DNA of 64,000 nt from Clostridium_AM tanneri. GTDB lineage: Bacteria > Bacillota > Clostridia > Clostridiales > Clostridiaceae. A program made the position numbers and the translations under genes. The notes under the pieces were generated by a model, which did no database searches, had not been told where the DNA came from, and saw only the letters and a list, made by a program, of their open reading frames with translations. The stretch lies in NCBI RefSeq assembly GCF_033659955.1, contig NZ_JARUJP010000013.1, positions 1 through 64,000 of the forward strand. Direction: 5' to 3'. This document shows positions 8,461-16,934 of the stretch, piece by piece. Within the stretch, counting starts at the first letter, position 1. Every line of letters starts with the position of its first letter.

Positions 8461-9486
8461 CTAATTAAAGATCGTTTTTACAAGCTTACCATCGCTTATT
8501 GATACTACTCCACCTTCATACATCTGAACAAAAATTCCAGGATATATGAATTCTTTTCCACTTCCAAATTCCCTTACGGTTCCTTTAAGATTATCATTGG
8601 TATAAATCTTTCCTTGTGAAGCCACAAATATATCATCTTTATTTACAGCCTCTCTTAGATCTACAGACTTATATTGACTTCCATCGTCATTTACATTACC
8701 ATAATAAATCTTGGTAACCTTACCATCTTGGGTATCACCAATATAAACATTATCGTTATCATCGACAGCTATAAGCGATGGAGTCTTCACTCCGTCAATA
8801 TTTATAGATCTATTTTTTCCAGTTACTGATATTCTATTATAAGTTAAATCTTCATATACTAGTTTATCTTCATGAGGTACTACTCTTATTTTTCCTATTA
8901 CATAGGAGTTTGTATCCGCCTTCTTCATTTCCTTCATTATGTTAATCCAGTATATGCTACTTCTTTTGCCGCTATTAGCCACCTTAACATATATTATATT
9001 TGTTAAAGGTGATGCCTGTATATCTTCAACTTCTGCGTTTTTATCTGCCCAATCTAATTCTTTAATTTCTTCCTTTATGTCTTTGTCCACATCATAGTAT
9101 GCTAATTTAAAATTGGAACTGCGTTTTGATGTTTCCTTTTCTGCTATTAACATCCTGTTTCTGTCTGAAAGCCATTTATAAAAGGATACCTGAACTCCAT
9201 CATCAAATTCTACATTTTTTTCTTCACCGGTCTTAGTATCTACTACCTTTAGTACATCTCCATCATAGTAAGCTAAATACCTTCCATCAAAGGATACTCC
9301 CACATGTTTTGCACCTTCAGGAATCTTAACTTCTGCATCTGGTTTCTTCGTATCGCTTTTTACTACCTTTTTAGTTTTTATAGATGTATCTGAAGACAGA
9401 ATATAACTATTTGCATAATAAAGCCCAGCAAATTGTACAGTTAGGGATATCATTATCCATAAAAATATTCTTTTAAAAACCTTCAT
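8461..9486 (-). CDS. Membrane-anchored beta-propeller-like protein, function unknown
   Basis: A 341-residue protein with one N-terminal hydrophobic segment (about 6-28) after a basic start, so anchored in or exported across the membrane. The remainder lies outside and is built of repeated short units such as GVSFDGRYLAYYDGDVLKVV, KIYYGNVNDDG and GGVVSISDGKLV, spaced like blades of a TolB/WD-type propeller. I cannot name the family with confidence. GGGAGG lies just before the ATG. It follows the phosphodiester-glycosidase-like gene by only 38 bases, so the two probably form an operon and may act together at the cell envelope. Confidence 0.8.
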   Translation of the reverse strand: MKVFKRIFLWIMISLTVQFAGLYYANSYILSSDTSIKTKKVVKSDTKKPDAEVKIPEGAKHVGVSFDGRYLAYYDGDVLKVVDTKTGEEKNVEFDDGVQVSFYKWLSDRNRMLIAEKETSKRSSNFKLAYYDVDKDIKEEIKELDWADKNAEVEDIQASPLTNIIYVKVANSGKRSSIYWINIMKEMKKADTNSYVIGKIRVVPHEDKLVYEDLTYNRISVTGKNRSINIDGVKTPSLIAVDDNDNVYIGDTQDGKVTKIYYGNVNDDGSQYKSVDLREAVNKDDIFVASQGKIYTNDNLKGTVREFGSGKEFIYPGIFVQMYEGGVVSISDGKLVKTIFN

Positions 9487-9524
9487 TTCACCCTCCCCTT
9501 CTAATGATCATCTTTAGTGTATCT

Positions 9525-10532
9525 CTAAGGCTTTACATATATTGCTGAAGGTATAGATCTTTCCCCAAGAGGATCAGAAGGATTATTTATTACTTCTTCC
9601 TCATAATACATAGTAGAAGAAGATCCTCCATCTAGATTTGTGGCATTAACTGCACCATACTGAAGCATTATATTTTGCACATCCTTTAGTGTAGCACCAG
9701 CACTTTTGGTTTGTCTTCCGTCTATAACAAGCATAAGTATAGCTCCATCTTTTCTTTGACCTATAGCTGTTCTAGGAGCAATCCCCCAGCCTCCATCACC
9801 AGACTTAATTGTTCCTCTACCATTTACTACCAAGCTTGGTCCAAAAGAAATAGCTTCTGTTACACCTAGCTTCTTCATTTCACTCAAACTATGAGGTCCT
9901 ACCAAAAGTACCCCATCTTTAGTTATAGCCATTATTTCTACTTTTGTAGTTTCATCTTCCATATCGCTATAAACTGTTTTTCCATCACTCATTATTATAC
10001 CTACTGGCTTTCCTCCAGTACCTGTCCATTGACTTCCTTCAGAAGAACTATCTACAAAACCGCCTCCATTGATAGCTGCTACTGCACCATTACGTTTGGC
10101 TATCTGGCTTGTTAACTCACCAGCCTGTCCTATCTTCTGACTGTATCCCACTTTTACCCTAGTAGGATCGTGTATAATTAGCATGTAACCTTTAAACTTT
10201 CTTCCGTCACTAATATCTTCTCTTTCTATGCTGCTATCATGTTTATTAGCAATCTTAATATCTGGAGAGTCATCCTGCTGAATAGTCTCTATAGAATTTT
10301 CACTTAAAATTTCATTTATTTCTTCATCAGACAAAAATGCTTTAGCTATATACTGATGACTAAGTGTGGTCATAGCTGCACCTACAATTGTCCTTTTTAC
10401 ATTTTCAAAAGGTCCATAAAACACTACAAGAGGAGCCGTTACTCCGGTAAATATAAATTGAAATATTAAGAAACCTAAAAATAACTTCCAAAAGGAACTC
10501 TTTTTCTTACCTTCGGTTTTCTTTTCATTCAT
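9525..10532 (-). CDS. Phosphodiester glycosidase (NAGPA) family membrane protein
   Basis: A 335-residue protein with a cytosolic basic tail, one membrane anchor at about 15-38, and an extracellular PF09992 (NAGPA, DUF2233) domain from about 105. Family blocks visible are AAINGGGF, ISFGPSLVVNG, APRTAIGQRKDG, LMLVIDGR and NLDGGSSSTMYY near the end. Homologues act on phosphodiester-linked sugars or on exopolysaccharide and teichoic-acid-related material, so a role in envelope glycopolymer turnover is likely but not proven. It is the first gene of a two-gene unit with the propeller-like gene downstream. Length and C-terminus are normal for the family. Confidence 0.88.
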   Translation of the reverse strand: MNEKKTEGKKKSSFWKLFLGFLIFQFIFTGVTAPLVVFYGPFENVKRTIVGAAMTTLSHQYIAKAFLSDEEINEILSENSIETIQQDDSPDIKIANKHDSSIEREDISDGRKFKGYMLIIHDPTRVKVGYSQKIGQAGELTSQIAKRNGAVAAINGGGFVDSSSEGSQWTGTGGKPVGIIMSDGKTVYSDMEDETTKVEIMAITKDGVLLVGPHSLSEMKKLGVTEAISFGPSLVVNGRGTIKSGDGGWGIAPRTAIGQRKDGAILMLVIDGRQTKSAGATLKDVQNIMLQYGAVNATNLDGGSSSTMYYEEEVINNPSDPLGERSIPSAIYVKP

Positions 10533-10706
10533 ACGTTAAAACCTTTCCTTTCTAAAACTTTATCTTTCAATATTGTACAATAAATGATATATTTTTTAAA
10601 TAGAAATAATTATAAATAGATTAAAAACTTTTCTGTAAAATATTAAAATGTAAAATAACCTCAACTTTTATAGAATACTGGAATGTTAAAAATTTACTAA
10701 ATACCT

Positions 10707-10746
10707 AAAAAAAGCACTAAAGCTCAATAGATGTCTTTAGTGCCCT
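10707..10746 (-). terminator. Intrinsic terminator of the PhoH-like gene
   Basis: GCACTAAAG and CTTTAGTGC form the stem with an 11-base loop. On the minus strand it is followed by seven T. It sits 20 bases after the stop codon. Confidence 0.88.
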
Positions 10747-10762
10747 TATAACTTTAATTAAA

Positions 10763-12139
10763 TTATAACCTCTTAGAGGCTTCGTATGCAAGTGGTGATC
10801 TTTCACATTCATCGTATTTTAAGGTAACTTGATAGCATAAATGGCTGCCCTTCATTTTTTCGGAAGCGTAGCAAAGTCCGTTAGATCTTGAGTCAAGAAA
10901 AGGTTGATCTATTTGATCTGGATCACCGATTAGTATAAGCTTTGTTCCGGATCCTACTCTAGTTATGATTGCTTTAACCTGCTTAGGGGTTAAGTTTTGT
11001 GCTTCATCTATAATTACCCAGTTCTTTACTATAGACCTTCCTCTCAAGTAGGCCACCGCTTCTGTAGTTATGATCCTTCTATCAAAAAGCTCTCTGATTT
11101 TATCTGCTAGTTCTTTCTCATTTTTGTACCTTTCTTTTTCATCAGAGTCTACTAATATTTCAAGGTTATCTAGAACTGGTCTCATAAATGGTGATATTTT
11201 CTCTTGTTCTGATCCTGGCAGAAACCCTATTTCTTCATCCATGGTTACGTTTGGTCTACAAACAAGAACTCTCCTATATTGTTCTGTTCCTTCTTCTATA
11301 ATTTTATGAAGTCCTACAGCCAAAGAAAATAAAGTTTTAGCAGTGCCTGCTGGCCCCTTTACTATTACTAATGGTGCTTTATCTGCATCTATGAATAGTG
11401 CCTCCATCATAAATTTCTGTCCTACATTTCTGGCGCTTATACCTAATGGAACAGCATCCTTATAGAACAACTGAACAATTTTTTTCCCATCAAACCTTCC
11501 TAATGCCGTTTGCTTTGGATTTTGAAGACAATGAATTATAATAAACTGATTTGTATAAAGCTCCGGCTTCAAATATCTATTTGTTTCATTGCAGTAGTAT
11601 AATACATCCTCTACTTTTATAGATTTGTTTTGATAAAACTCTGATATTTTTTCTGCAGCAGCATAAAGTTCTATTCTGCCAGTGTACTGACTTTCATTTT
11701 CAGGAACTACTTTTTCATAAAAATCCTCTACATCTATGTTAACTGTATCTGCTTTAATTCTCTCAAAGGTGTCCTTTGTAATAAGACACACATCTTCCCC
11801 CTGCTCTTTTAGACCTTTACATACCTGTATTATTCTGTTATCAGGTTTACCTTTATCCCAGGATGGAGGAATTTCAGTGTCATAATGATTCATTTCTACT
11901 CTAAGCTTTCCACCGCCTGGAAGTACCACTCCTTTATTGAGCTTTCCCTGCCTCCTTAATCTATCAATCAATCTTGCTGCGTGTCTCGCATTTGCACCGA
12001 GGTCTGACTTGTCTTTCTTAAAGCTATCTAACTCCTCAAGTACTACCTCTGGTATAACTACATTATTATCACCAAAAGTAAAAATTGCTCCTGGCGAGTA
12101 CAGAATAACATTGGTATCAATAACATAGGTCCTCTTCAA
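10763..12139 (-). CDS. PIN domain/PhoH-type ATPase (YlaK-like)
   Basis: Cytosolic PIN-PhoH fusion of 458 residues. The N-terminal PIN ribonuclease-like domain covers about 1-140, with acidic residues starting at D8 in YVIDTNVIL and ending in CLITKD. The PhoH ATPase domain covers about 235-450, with Walker A GPAGTAKT at 262-269 and Walker B VIIDEAQN at 375-382. Such proteins are thought to couple an ATP-driven helicase to RNA cleavage (family inference). The start is TTG at 12137-12139, preceded by a G-rich ribosome-binding site; no ATG fits. It is a single-gene unit with its own terminator. Confidence 0.92.
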   Translation of the reverse strand: MKRTYVIDTNVILYSPGAIFTFGDNNVVIPEVVLEELDSFKKDKSDLGANARHAARLIDRLRRQGKLNKGVVLPGGGKLRVEMNHYDTEIPPSWDKGKPDNRIIQVCKGLKEQGEDVCLITKDTFERIKADTVNIDVEDFYEKVVPENESQYTGRIELYAAAEKISEFYQNKSIKVEDVLYYCNETNRYLKPELYTNQFIIIHCLQNPKQTALGRFDGKKIVQLFYKDAVPLGISARNVGQKFMMEALFIDADKAPLVIVKGPAGTAKTLFSLAVGLHKIIEEGTEQYRRVLVCRPNVTMDEEIGFLPGSEQEKISPFMRPVLDNLEILVDSDEKERYKNEKELADKIRELFDRRIITTEAVAYLRGRSIVKNWVIIDEAQNLTPKQVKAIITRVGSGTKLILIGDPDQIDQPFLDSRSNGLCYASEKMKGSHLCYQVTLKYDECERSPLAYEASKRL

Positions 12140-12224
12140 ATCTATTCCCCCCCTCTTCCATTACTACTATTATATTCATTTATTTCCACAAATGAATTAA
12201 TTTTTATAAAATTATAAATCCAAA

Positions 12225-12262
12225 CAAAAAGAACAACAGTTTTTATTATCCTGTTGTTCTTA
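12225..12262 (-). terminator. Intrinsic terminator of mnmA
   Basis: AAGAACAACAG (12229-12239) pairs perfectly with CTGTTGTTCTT (12251-12261). On the minus strand it runs on into a T-rich tail. Confidence 0.85.
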
Positions 12263-12265
12263 ATC

Positions 12266-13372
12266 CTATGCTTTTAAATCTTCTTTATTCCTAAAAATCT
12301 TATCAATAGTTCCCCCACCAAGACAAACATTTTCCTGATAGAATACAACTTCCTGACCAGGTGTTACTGCCTTCTGAGGTTCATCAAAACCTACTAATAT
12401 TCTTTCATCATCTATAACAGTTAAGGTTACTCCTTGATCCGGCTGTCTATACCTAAATTTTGCAGTACATTTAAGACTTCCTTTTATTCCTTCGCCACTT
12501 ACCCAATTTAACTTGTTAGCTTCTAATCCATAGGAATAAAGTTCTGGACTGCTCTCACCCTGTACTACATAAAGTATATTATTTTTCAGGTCTTTTTCTG
12601 CTACAAACCAGGGTTCTCCTGTGCCTTCTCCGCCTATACCAAGGCCTTTTCTTTGCCCTAGGGTATAATACATAAGGCCATTATGAGTACCCTTTACTTC
12701 TCCTGTTAAGGTTTTTATAGGTCCCGGTTTTGCCGGTAGATAATTGCTTAAAAACTCTGTGAAATTTCTTTCTCCAATAAAACATATACCGGTGCTGTCT
12801 TTTTTCTTGGCAGTAGTCAATCCTGCTCCAAGTGCAATTTCTCTTACCTTATCCTTAGGAATATTTCCTACTGGAAATATTGTTTTGGACAATTGATATT
12901 GTCCTAGCTGACATAGAAAATAGGTTTGATCCTTATTCTCATCTCTTCCTCTCAGAAGCTGATACTTTCCATCTTCAAAGCCTATCTGTGCATAGTGTCC
13001 AGTAGCAATATAGTCTGCTCCAAGCTTCTCAGCATACTCAAGAAAGGCTTTAAATTTAATTTCTTTGTTACATAGCACATCTGGATTTGGCGTACGTCCT
13101 CTTTTATATTCTTCTAGAAAGTAAGTAAAGACTCTATCCCAATATTCTTTTACGAAATTTACAGTATAGTATGGAATACCTATATGATCACAAACCATTC
13201 TAACATCTTCATAGTCTTCAACTGCAGTACAATACTCTTCGTCATTCTTTTCATCCCAATTCTTCATGAATATACCAATAACATCATACCCTTGCTCTTT
13301 AAGTAAAAGAGCTGATACTGAGGAATCTACTCCTCCAGACATTCCAACAACTACTTTTCCCTTTGAATTCAT
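12266..13372 (-). CDS. mnmA: tRNA-specific 2-thiouridylase MnmA
   Basis: Cytosolic enzyme that adds sulfur to U34 of tRNA Lys, Glu and Gln, using a persulfide from a cysteine desulfurase. At 368 residues it is full length. The PP-loop GMSGGVDSS is at 10-18. The catalytic cysteine pair is C101 (NPDVLC) and C197 (STGICFIGER). The C-terminal RNA-binding barrel ends with ALGQ-like and VCLGGG blocks. No iscS-like desulfurase is next to it, unlike many clostridia. The gap to the metal-binding lipoprotein gene upstream is 50 bp, so read-through from that gene is possible. Confidence 0.95.
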   Translation of the reverse strand: MNSKGKVVVGMSGGVDSSVSALLLKEQGYDVIGIFMKNWDEKNDEEYCTAVEDYEDVRMVCDHIGIPYYTVNFVKEYWDRVFTYFLEEYKRGRTPNPDVLCNKEIKFKAFLEYAEKLGADYIATGHYAQIGFEDGKYQLLRGRDENKDQTYFLCQLGQYQLSKTIFPVGNIPKDKVREIALGAGLTTAKKKDSTGICFIGERNFTEFLSNYLPAKPGPIKTLTGEVKGTHNGLMYYTLGQRKGLGIGGEGTGEPWFVAEKDLKNNILYVVQGESSPELYSYGLEANKLNWVSGEGIKGSLKCTAKFRYRQPDQGVTLTVIDDERILVGFDEPQKAVTPGQEVVFYQENVCLGGGTIDKIFRNKEDLKA

Positions 13373-13422
13373 TCCTCTTTTGTGCTCCTTTCCTAAGTTA
13401 AAAACTATAAATCTTCGTCTAA

Positions 13423-14373
13423 TTACTTAAGACTGTTATAAACCTTATCTAAATTTTCCTTCATACTTTGTATATAGTCTTTTCCATCTTCCTCATTTTC
13501 AGTAGTATATATTTTTTCTACCTTTGCTCCTACCTCTTTAGCTAAAGTTTCTGAAACCTTAGGACTTACCATATCTTCCATAAATACAACCTTAACCCCA
13601 TTTTCCTTGCAGTAGTCTATAAGCTCCTGCATTTTCTTAGGTGTTGGTTCTCCTTCAGCAAAAACATTTTCCACACTATTTTGCTGAAGATTGAAGTCTC
13701 TGCAGAAATAAGCAAAGGCTGAGTGTCCAGTTACAAAATTCTTATTTTTCACTTCACTAAACTTTCCATTGTATTCATTTAGCATAGTATCTAATTTAGC
13801 TGCAAACTCATTGTAATTGCTTTCATAAAAATCTTTATTACCAGGATCTACTTTAACTAATGCATCTTTGATATTCTTAGCTTCTATTTTAGCCCCACTT
13901 AAACTTATCCACACATGGGGATCATACTGTCCATGTTGTACTTCACCTTCATGACTATCAGAAGATTCTTGATCTACGTTCTTTATAGGATTAACTCCTC
14001 TAGATGCTTCAACTAAAACTAATTCCTTGTTATCTGCTGCTTTTATAGTTTTATCAACCCAAGACTCCATTCCAAGTCCATTATAAACAAAAATCTTTGC
14101 TTTGCTTAAACTTGTTAAATCCTTTGGCTTAGGCTCAAAATCATGGGCCTCTGTTCCCTTTGGTATTATTGTCTGTACATCAACCTTATCCTTACCAATA
14201 GCTTTTGTAAACTGTGCAAGAGCATTAAAGCTTACTACTACTTTCACTTTTCCATCATTAGCTTCAAAGTCACTATTGCTGCTTGTAGAAGTACCTACAT
14301 TTTTATTGCCACAAGCACCAACTGTCACTAATAAAAGCATACTTATTAATGACAAAGTTATTTTTTTTAACAT
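13423..14373 (-). CDS. Zinc/manganese-type ABC transporter substrate-binding lipoprotein
   Basis: Surface lipoprotein of 316 residues (cluster A-I, ZnuA/AdcA type) that delivers a divalent metal to the permease. I start at ATG 14371-14373 because AGGAGG at 14383-14388 is nine bases upstream; this gives a lipoprotein signal (LLLVTVGAC, Cys21). Histidines expected as ligands are visible in TEAHDFEPKP, HVWIS and TGHSAFAY. A short His-rich loop (SHEGEVQHGQYDPH) favours zinc. FMEDMVSP lies in the fourth conserved region. ATPase and permease genes lie divergently from 14708 onward, and the shared intergenic region holds a FUR-family-like palindrome. Confidence 0.92.
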   Translation of the reverse strand: MLKKITLSLISMLLLVTVGACGNKNVGTSTSSNSDFEANDGKVKVVVSFNALAQFTKAIGKDKVDVQTIIPKGTEAHDFEPKPKDLTSLSKAKIFVYNGLGMESWVDKTIKAADNKELVLVEASRGVNPIKNVDQESSDSHEGEVQHGQYDPHVWISLSGAKIEAKNIKDALVKVDPGNKDFYESNYNEFAAKLDTMLNEYNGKFSEVKNKNFVTGHSAFAYFCRDFNLQQNSVENVFAEGEPTPKKMQELIDYCKENGVKVVFMEDMVSPKVSETLAKEVGAKVEKIYTTENEEDGKDYIQSMKENLDKVYNSLK

Positions 14374-14707
14374 ATATTCTTTCCTCCTAAAATATTGTTT
14401 ATTTTGCATACTATCATAACTTTTTCAATAGAATATAATAAAACTTCTATATTTCAACAAAATATTTTTGGCTATAATATTTTAAAATTATATAACCATA
14501 TTATTTATCATTGTATGCTAATCCTAAATTTTTACTATGTTGTTGCAAATTATTCGCAACTAGATATATAATATTATTATACTTTAACTTTTTTTTGTCA
14601 ATGATATTTATATAGAACTATTGTTTTAAATAAGCATTATGTATATAATTTATCTGTTATTATTGACAGTTTTACTAAAATTATATAAATTCGGAGGAAA
14701 ACTTTTC
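14374..14707. other. Divergent regulatory region of the metal ABC transporter
   Basis: This 334-bp region lies between the binding-protein gene (minus) and the ATPase gene (plus). It is very AT-rich and holds the palindrome at 14542-14560, a plus-strand TATAAT at 14567-14572, and the ribosome-binding sites of both genes. I see no other gene in it. Confidence 0.6.
14542..14560. promoter_or_regulatory. FUR-family-like operator (zinc or metal box)
   Basis: GTTGCAAATTATTCGCAAC is a 9-1-9 palindrome with one mismatched pair, containing the 7-1-7 arrangement typical of Fur/Zur/PerR sites. TTGCAA inside it can serve as a -35 box, with TATAAT 18 bases on at 14567-14572, so a bound repressor would block the transporter promoter. 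Confidence 0.55.
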
Positions 14708-15361
14708 ATGATTCAAATTAAGGATTTAACTTTTTCATATACGGGAAATCCACCTTATGTTCTAAATAATTTAAATTTAAACATCCTAAATGGCAGTTAT
14801 GTTTCAATCCTAGGTGAAAATGGTAGTGCAAAAACTACTCTTTTAAAGCTAATACTTAACTTACTGAACCCTTGCAGCGGGAGCATATCTTTAAATACAG
14901 ATAGAATTGGTTACGTACCTCAAAGAGTTGAAAATTTCAATTCTGAGTTTCCAATTACTGTTTACGAGATGTTAAAGTGCCATATGAAAGTTTTAAATTT
15001 AAAAAGTTCTAAAGCAATCTCTCACAGTCTAGATTCGGTAGGCATGAATAATTTTATAAACAACCTTATAGGGGATATGTCTGGCGGACAGCAGCAAAAG
15101 GTTTTTATAGCACGCGCTTTAATGGGAAACCCAAAACTTTTAGTCCTTGATGAACCTTCTACCGGTATTGATATTCAAAGTCAGAAGGAAATATACAGTA
15201 TAATTAAACATTTAAACCTTCATCTAGGAATTACAGTAATTGCTGTAGAGCATAACCTAAAAGCTGCCTTAGAAAACTCTACCCATATATGTCTAATGGA
15301 AAGTGGAGTGGCAACCTTATATACAATAGATGAATATAGAAAGTTCATAAGAGTTTCTTAG
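14708..15361 (+). CDS. Metal ABC transporter ATP-binding protein (ZnuC-like)
   Basis: Cytosolic ATPase of 217 residues. An in-frame ATG at 14639 would add 23 hydrophobic residues, but GGAGG at 14693-14697 lies ten bases before the ATG at 14708, which gives the family-typical start MIQIKDLTFSY. Walker A reads GENGSAKTT with Ala in place of the usual Gly before Lys. The ABC signature MSGGQQQ and Walker B LLVLDEPSTG are intact. The stop is 50 bases before the permease gene, so the two are co-transcribed, divergently from the binding-protein gene. Confidence 0.92.
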   Translation: MIQIKDLTFSYTGNPPYVLNNLNLNILNGSYVSILGENGSAKTTLLKLILNLLNPCSGSISLNTDRIGYVPQRVENFNSEFPITVYEMLKCHMKVLNLKSSKAISHSLDSVGMNNFINNLIGDMSGGQQQKVFIARALMGNPKLLVLDEPSTGIDIQSQKEIYSIIKHLNLHLGITVIAVEHNLKAALENSTHICLMESGVATLYTIDEYRKFIRVS

Positions 15362-15411
15362 TTTATATAAATGATATTTATCAAATCTAATACTTGTTCT
15401 GGAGGATAACA

Positions 15412-16203
15412 ATGTTACAATATGGTTTTATGCAAAATGCAATTATTGCAGGAATATTTATTTCAATTCTATGTCCTGCAGTAGGCGTATTCCTTGTGCT
15501 CAGAAGATACTCAATGATGGGAGATGCCTTATCACATGCTTCTTTTGCTGGAGTTGCTGTAGGTCTTATTCTTGGTTATAACCCTATAATATGTGCCTTT
15601 ATTTTCACCTCTGTTTGCGGACTTTTAATTGAGTTTTTGAGAGGATACTATAAAAAATTTGCTGAGCTTATCCTGGTAATTGTAATGACTCTTTCTATAG
15701 GAATAGCCATTACATTGATAAGCACTGGTAAAACTGGTGCAAATGTAAATTCCTATTTATTCGGAAGCATTTTAACTGTATCTAAGAACGAACTTTATAC
15801 TGTGTTTATTTTAAGTATTTTATCAGTTATAATACTTTCCATCCTTTATAATCAACTCCTTTATATTACCTTTGATGAAAATGGTGCCAAGATAGCGGGA
15901 GTCAAGGTTAAGGTTATTAATTATCTATTTGCCCTGTTAGTAGGTGCAACTATCTCTGTTTCTATAAGGATTATGGGTATCCTTGTTATATCCTCAATGA
16001 TAGCAATGCCTGTAGCTGCAGCTCTTCAATTGAGGAAGGGTTTTAAAATAACCTTTATATTTTCCATAATATTTGGATTTATAGATATAATAGTTGGATT
16101 AATTTTATCTTACTATATCAATAGTGCCCCTGGCGGAACAATAGCAATAACTTCTGTTGCTGTACTTCTCATAGTACTCCTGTTAAATAAAACAAATAAA
16201 TAA
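15412..16203 (+). CDS. Metal ABC transporter permease (ZnuB-like)
   Basis: Integral membrane protein of 263 residues with about seven to nine hydrophobic segments, ABC-3 permease family (zinc/manganese). I start at ATG 15412 because GGAGG at 15401-15405 lies six bases upstream; a GTG-type earlier start would overlap that site. The family signature GDALSHASFAGVAVG is at about 45-60, and the ATPase-contact region GAxIAGVKVK follows near 160. A stem-loop terminator follows the gene, closing the two-gene unit. Confidence 0.92.
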   Translation: MLQYGFMQNAIIAGIFISILCPAVGVFLVLRRYSMMGDALSHASFAGVAVGLILGYNPIICAFIFTSVCGLLIEFLRGYYKKFAELILVIVMTLSIGIAITLISTGKTGANVNSYLFGSILTVSKNELYTVFILSILSVIILSILYNQLLYITFDENGAKIAGVKVKVINYLFALLVGATISVSIRIMGILVISSMIAMPVAAALQLRKGFKITFIFSIIFGFIDIIVGLILSYYINSAPGGTIAITSVAVLLIVLLLNKTNK

Positions 16204-16213
16204 CTACTTTAAT

Positions 16214-16256
16214 AAACTCAATTTTCAACCTTCTTGAAAATTGAGTTTTACTTTTA
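16214..16256 (+). terminator. Intrinsic terminator of the metal ABC genes
   Basis: AAACTCAATTTTCA pairs with TGAAAATTGAGTTT around a 7-base loop, followed by TTTTACTTTT, eleven bases beyond the permease stop codon. Confidence 0.9.
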
Positions 16257-16343
16257 AAATTATATTTTATTTTTGAATATTTAATAACCATATGATTAAA
16301 AATAATATATAAGTTACAGGAATAAAAATAAAGGAGTGTATCT

Positions 16344-16484
16344 ATGCGAAATATTATAAAAGAAGATAAAACAAGAAATAAAGAAAAGATTGCTTCAGCT
16401 TCCGGTATTTTGTTTCACGAAGAAAACTTAACAGCTGCCGGTAGGATAATCCAAGATGCTATAAGACAAAGAATCAATAAATAA
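16344..16484 (+). CDS. Small protein of 46 residues, unknown
   Basis: A short gene with strong translation signals: AAGGAG at 16332-16337, seven bases before ATG, then 46 sense codons and a stop. The product is basic at the start (MRNIIKEDKTRNKEKIA) and has a likely amphipathic helix toward the end (TAAGRIIQDAIRQRIN). It has no signal peptide or membrane segment. A good terminator follows directly. The clean signals argue for a real gene; I do not recognise the protein. Confidence 0.65.
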   Translation: MRNIIKEDKTRNKEKIASASGILFHEENLTAAGRIIQDAIRQRINK

Positions 16485-16491
16485 AAATAAC

Positions 16492-16534
16492 TTTAGGGTA
16501 AAAGTCTGGAAGTTTTTACCCTAAAATTATTTTA
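16492..16534. terminator. Bidirectional terminator between two small genes
   Basis: TTTAGGGTAAA and TTTACCCTAAA form an 11-bp perfect stem. T-rich sequence follows on both strands, so it can stop both the 46-residue gene (plus) and the convergent 47-residue lipoprotein gene (minus). Confidence 0.85.
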
Positions 16535-16675
16535 GTCTAATGAATTATATATTAAAACCAACACTTTTTCTCCATACCTATGCTTCTTGTGGCTTTTTTC
16601 TTCATTGTTAGAAATAAAGTTACAACTACTTATTATAGAACTAGCTATCAAGAGAGAAGCTATAATTTTTCTCAT
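16532..16675 (-). CDS. Small lipoprotein of 47 residues, unknown
   Basis: The frame starts at ATG 16673-16675, with the strong site AAGGAGGG at 16682-16689 seven bases upstream. The first 18 residues, MRKIIASLLIASSIISSC, form a lipoprotein signal with lipobox IISSC, so the mature peptide would be only about 30 residues, rich in Lys, His and Glu (EEKSHKKHRYGEK). The His-rich tail and the nearby zinc-type transporter invite a metal-related idea, but this is speculation. I do not recognise the protein. Its stop overlaps the shared terminator. Confidence 0.62.
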   Translation of the reverse strand: MRKIIASLLIASSIISSCNFISNNEEKSHKKHRYGEKVLVLIYNSLD

Positions 16676-16934
16676 ATCTGTCCCTCCTTGCATATTTAAG
16701 ATTTATAATAAAATGCTGTTGAACTATCCTTAGTTTATGCAATAGTACAGATAATACTTTATGATTATGATAGTACTAATTCCAATAAAACTAATATAAA
16801 GTTGTAACTTCAAATCCTTCAATATTTTAATCATACTAAATTAGTATATTTTTATCTATATAATATCATTAAAGAAAACTTAACTTAATTTTTAAATCTC
16901 TAATATATTTTCATTTATATCTTTAAGTTAAGAT
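16676..16934. other. Intergenic region, no gene seen
   Basis: AT-rich spacer that holds the promoter of the small lipoprotein gene and the 3' end of the NlpC-like/CWB2 gene. CTTAACTT near 16877 and AAGTTAAG near 16924 could form a long-looped terminator for the latter; the evidence is weak. Confidence 0.35.

Noticed and set aside
9891..10115. Plus-strand frame opposite the phosphodiester glycosidase gene
   Set aside because: A shadow of a well-supported gene on the other strand; the same holds for the other frames opposite the cbi, hem and rib genes.
14639..14707. Upstream extension of the ZnuC-like protein
   Set aside because: It adds a hydrophobic stretch unlike the family, and the only good ribosome-binding site lies inside it, before ATG 14708.
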